Shown one piece after another: positions 62,546-64,000 of a DNA stretch of 64,000 nucleotides (its first letter is position 1; every line of letters begins with the position of its first letter). The stretch covers positions 1-64,000 of the forward strand of contig CAZTZE010000021.1 of NCBI GenBank assembly GCA_964618215.1, read 5' to 3'. This stretch comes from CG2-30-58-95 sp964618215. GTDB lineage: Bacteria; Chloroflexota; Anaerolineae; Anaerolineales; Villigracilaceae. The position numbers and the translations under genes are program-made. The notes under the pieces are model-generated. The model saw nothing but the letters and a program-made list of their open reading frames with translations. It did not search any database and was not told the DNA's origin.

Positions 62546-64000
62546 GTGGAAACTAAGGGGCTTACTTCGCTTCGTATCAGTTTGGCTTCGCCGGAAACCA
62601 TACGTAGTTGGTCGTATGGTGAAGTGCTCAAACCGGAAACCATCAACTATCGTCGTTTGCGCCCTGAGAAGGACGGCCTTTTCTGTGAGGCCATCTTTGG
62701 GCCGACGCGCGACTGGCAGTGCTACTGTGGTAAATACAAGAACCCCCGTTACAAAGGTCTCACCTGCGATAAATGCGGCGTGGAAGTAACCCGCTCGGCC
62801 GTGCGGCGCGAGCGCATGGGTCATATCCAACTCGCCACACCTGTCGCGCACATCTGGTATACGCGGCGCATCCCCTCCTACCTGGGCCTGCTGCTCGACA
62901 TCTCGCGCCGCAACCTGGACCGGGTGCTGTATTTCGCCCAATACATCGTCTCCTACGTTGACGAGGAGTCCCGCCAGAAGGCGCTCAAACGTTTGGAAGA
63001 CGAGATTTCCGTCTCCGAGCGCGAACAGGCCACCGTGATCAACGCCAAGATCGCCGAGATCAAAACCTCGCGTGACCACAAGCTCAACGAATTCTCGCAG
63101 CACAAAAATCGACTAGAGCACCTGTATGACGAGCGGATCGCGACCCGCCTGGAACCCATCATCCAGGAAGGTCAGCGTCTCGAACGCCTGCTCCAGGAGA
63201 ACATGGGAAATCCCTTGAAGGAAGCGGTCGTCTTTGGCAACTCTGGGATGGTCATCGCCGAAGCCGGCAAGACTGCCGCCGCTTCGCACCACAAGAAGGT
63301 GCAAAAAGCCGTCCAGGAACAATTGGAAGGCCTGGAGAACGAGCTGAAAGATCAGAAGCAGCGCGAACTCGAAGCGGTTAAGATGGAAGCCGCCAAGGTC
63401 AAGGCCGAGGCGGACGAGCAGATGAACGCCCTGCGCAGCCAGTTGGAGGATCAGGCCTCCGTTTCTAAGGATCAGAACACCCGCACGCGTGACGAACTGA
63501 TGGAATTGCGCCCATTCACCTTTCTGGGCGAAACCCGCTACCGCGAACTTAAATCTCGCTGGGGACAGGTCTTCCGCGCCGATATGGGCGCTGAAGCCTT
63601 TTACGAAATCCTGCGCCGCCTCGATCTGGATAAACTCTCCGAAGAACTCTGGCACGAGGTCAAGACCACCAAATCCAAGCAGAAGCGCAAGAAGGCCACC
63701 ACCCGCCTGAAGGTTGTGGAAGCCTTCCGCCGCTCGGGCAACAAGCCTGAGTGGATGATCCTGACCATCCTGCCGGTCATCCCGCCGGACCTGCGCCCGA
63801 TGGTGCAACTGGACGGCGGACGCTTCGCCACCTCCGACCTGAACGACCTGTATCGCCGCGTCATCAACCGCAACAACCGTCTCAAGCGTCTGCTCGAACT
63901 CGGCGCGCCGGACGTGATCGTGCGCAACGAGAAGCGTATGCTGCAAGAGGCAGTGGATTCCCTGATTGACAACAGCCAGCGCGGCAAGGCGCTCTCGCGG
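62546..64000 (+). CDS. rpoC: RNA polymerase beta' subunit RpoC (partial)
   Basis: Open to the right window edge, 485 codons visible. It starts at GTG 62546 with GGAGG about 6 nt upstream. SLASPETIRSWSYGEVLKPET, YRRLRPEKDGLFCEAIFGPT and the zinc motif CYCGKYKN...CDKCGVEV are the standard N-terminus. VIPPDLRPMVQLDGGRFATSDLNDLYRRVI is the lid/rudder-proximal region. A long charged helical insertion (about 155-305, rich in Glu/Lys/Gln) lies between the zinc region and the conserved GETRYREL part, presumably lineage-specific. rpoB is not upstream. Confidence 0.95.
   Translation, partial: METKGLTSLRISLASPETIRSWSYGEVLKPETINYRRLRPEKDGLFCEAIFGPTRDWQCYCGKYKNPRYKGLTCDKCGVEVTRSAVRRERMGHIQLATPVAHIWYTRRIPSYLGLLLDISRRNLDRVLYFAQYIVSYVDEESRQKALKRLEDEISVSEREQATVINAKIAEIKTSRDHKLNEFSQHKNRLEHLYDERIATRLEPIIQEGQRLERLLQENMGNPLKEAVVFGNSGMVIAEAGKTAAASHHKKVQKAVQEQLEGLENELKDQKQRELEAVKMEAAKVKAEADEQMNALRSQLEDQASVSKDQNTRTRDELMELRPFTFLGETRYRELKSRWGQVFRADMGAEAFYEILRRLDLDKLSEELWHEVKTTKSKQKRKKATTRLKVVEAFRRSGNKPEWMILTILPVIPPDLRPMVQLDGGRFATSDLNDLYRRVINRNNRLKRLLELGAPDVIVRNEKRMLQEAVDSLIDNSQRGKALSR

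Overview
The window is a GC-rich bacterial chromosome segment, most likely from a member of the Chloroflexota (Anaerolineae-like). That placement is an inference. It rests on surface lipoproteins with long Thr/Pro linkers, NBR1-type FW domains on lipoproteins, a CruF-like carotenoid protein, CIRCE-controlled groESL, a T-box leader on leuS, and many palindromic or tandem repeats between and inside genes. No LPS genes are seen.

Layout. 1-1407: minus-strand conflict module, a NACHT NTPase (cut by the window edge) and a two-helix membrane protein; both carry the same effector-associated (EAD-like) domain. 1665-2785: yefM-yoeB toxin-antitoxin pair between two decayed DUF4143 tails. 2983-6828: tandem-GNAT acetyltransferase behind a possible attenuator, Zn-ribbon protein, HAD hydrolase, MFS transporter. 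7035-9445: AT-rich type II restriction-modification pair. 9598-20449: rsmI, pgi/pmi, PAP2 phosphatase, nucleotidyltransferase, a conserved protein usually labelled quinate 5-dehydrogenase, CruF (frameshifted), two-subunit class I fumarase, cydDC.

20480-35824 is one long minus-strand block. It holds a Fur regulator, methyltransferase, small lipoprotein, feoAB, ArsR regulator, a DUF364 protein, and an iron-sulfur/ORP-like cluster: XRE-cupin regulator, two NifX-like proteins, ferredoxin, two MinD-type ATPases with ferredoxin domains, MIP18 protein, Trx-VKOR, MIP18-Mrp-IscU fusion, CGGC protein, radical SAM protein. The two halves of one ArsR-DUF2087 regulator lie at its two ends (20480-20990 and 35971-36114) in the order expected if about 15 kb had been inserted into that gene.

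36197-51890: ilvE, surface proteins, PpiC-type foldase, groESL, two TPR membrane proteins, trmD, MFS transporter, and a BMP-type (probably nucleoside) ABC importer. 52093-64000: two NBR1-FW lipoproteins, queG, a complete IS4-family element, radC, two tRNA-Ala genes, T-box plus leuS, and the start of rpoC with its own promoter.

The most unusual theme is repeat invasion. Degenerate tandem arrays with a 7-nt (sometimes 8-nt) period, each with different words, occur at nine or more sites, including inside leuS and cydD. Separate palindromic elements lie in frame inside pgi, queG and cydC and form the 3' ends of rsmI and trmD. Three housekeeping genes (rsmI, cydD, trmD) have a -10 box exactly 6 nt before the ATG and no Shine-Dalgarno sequence, which suggests leaderless mRNAs.
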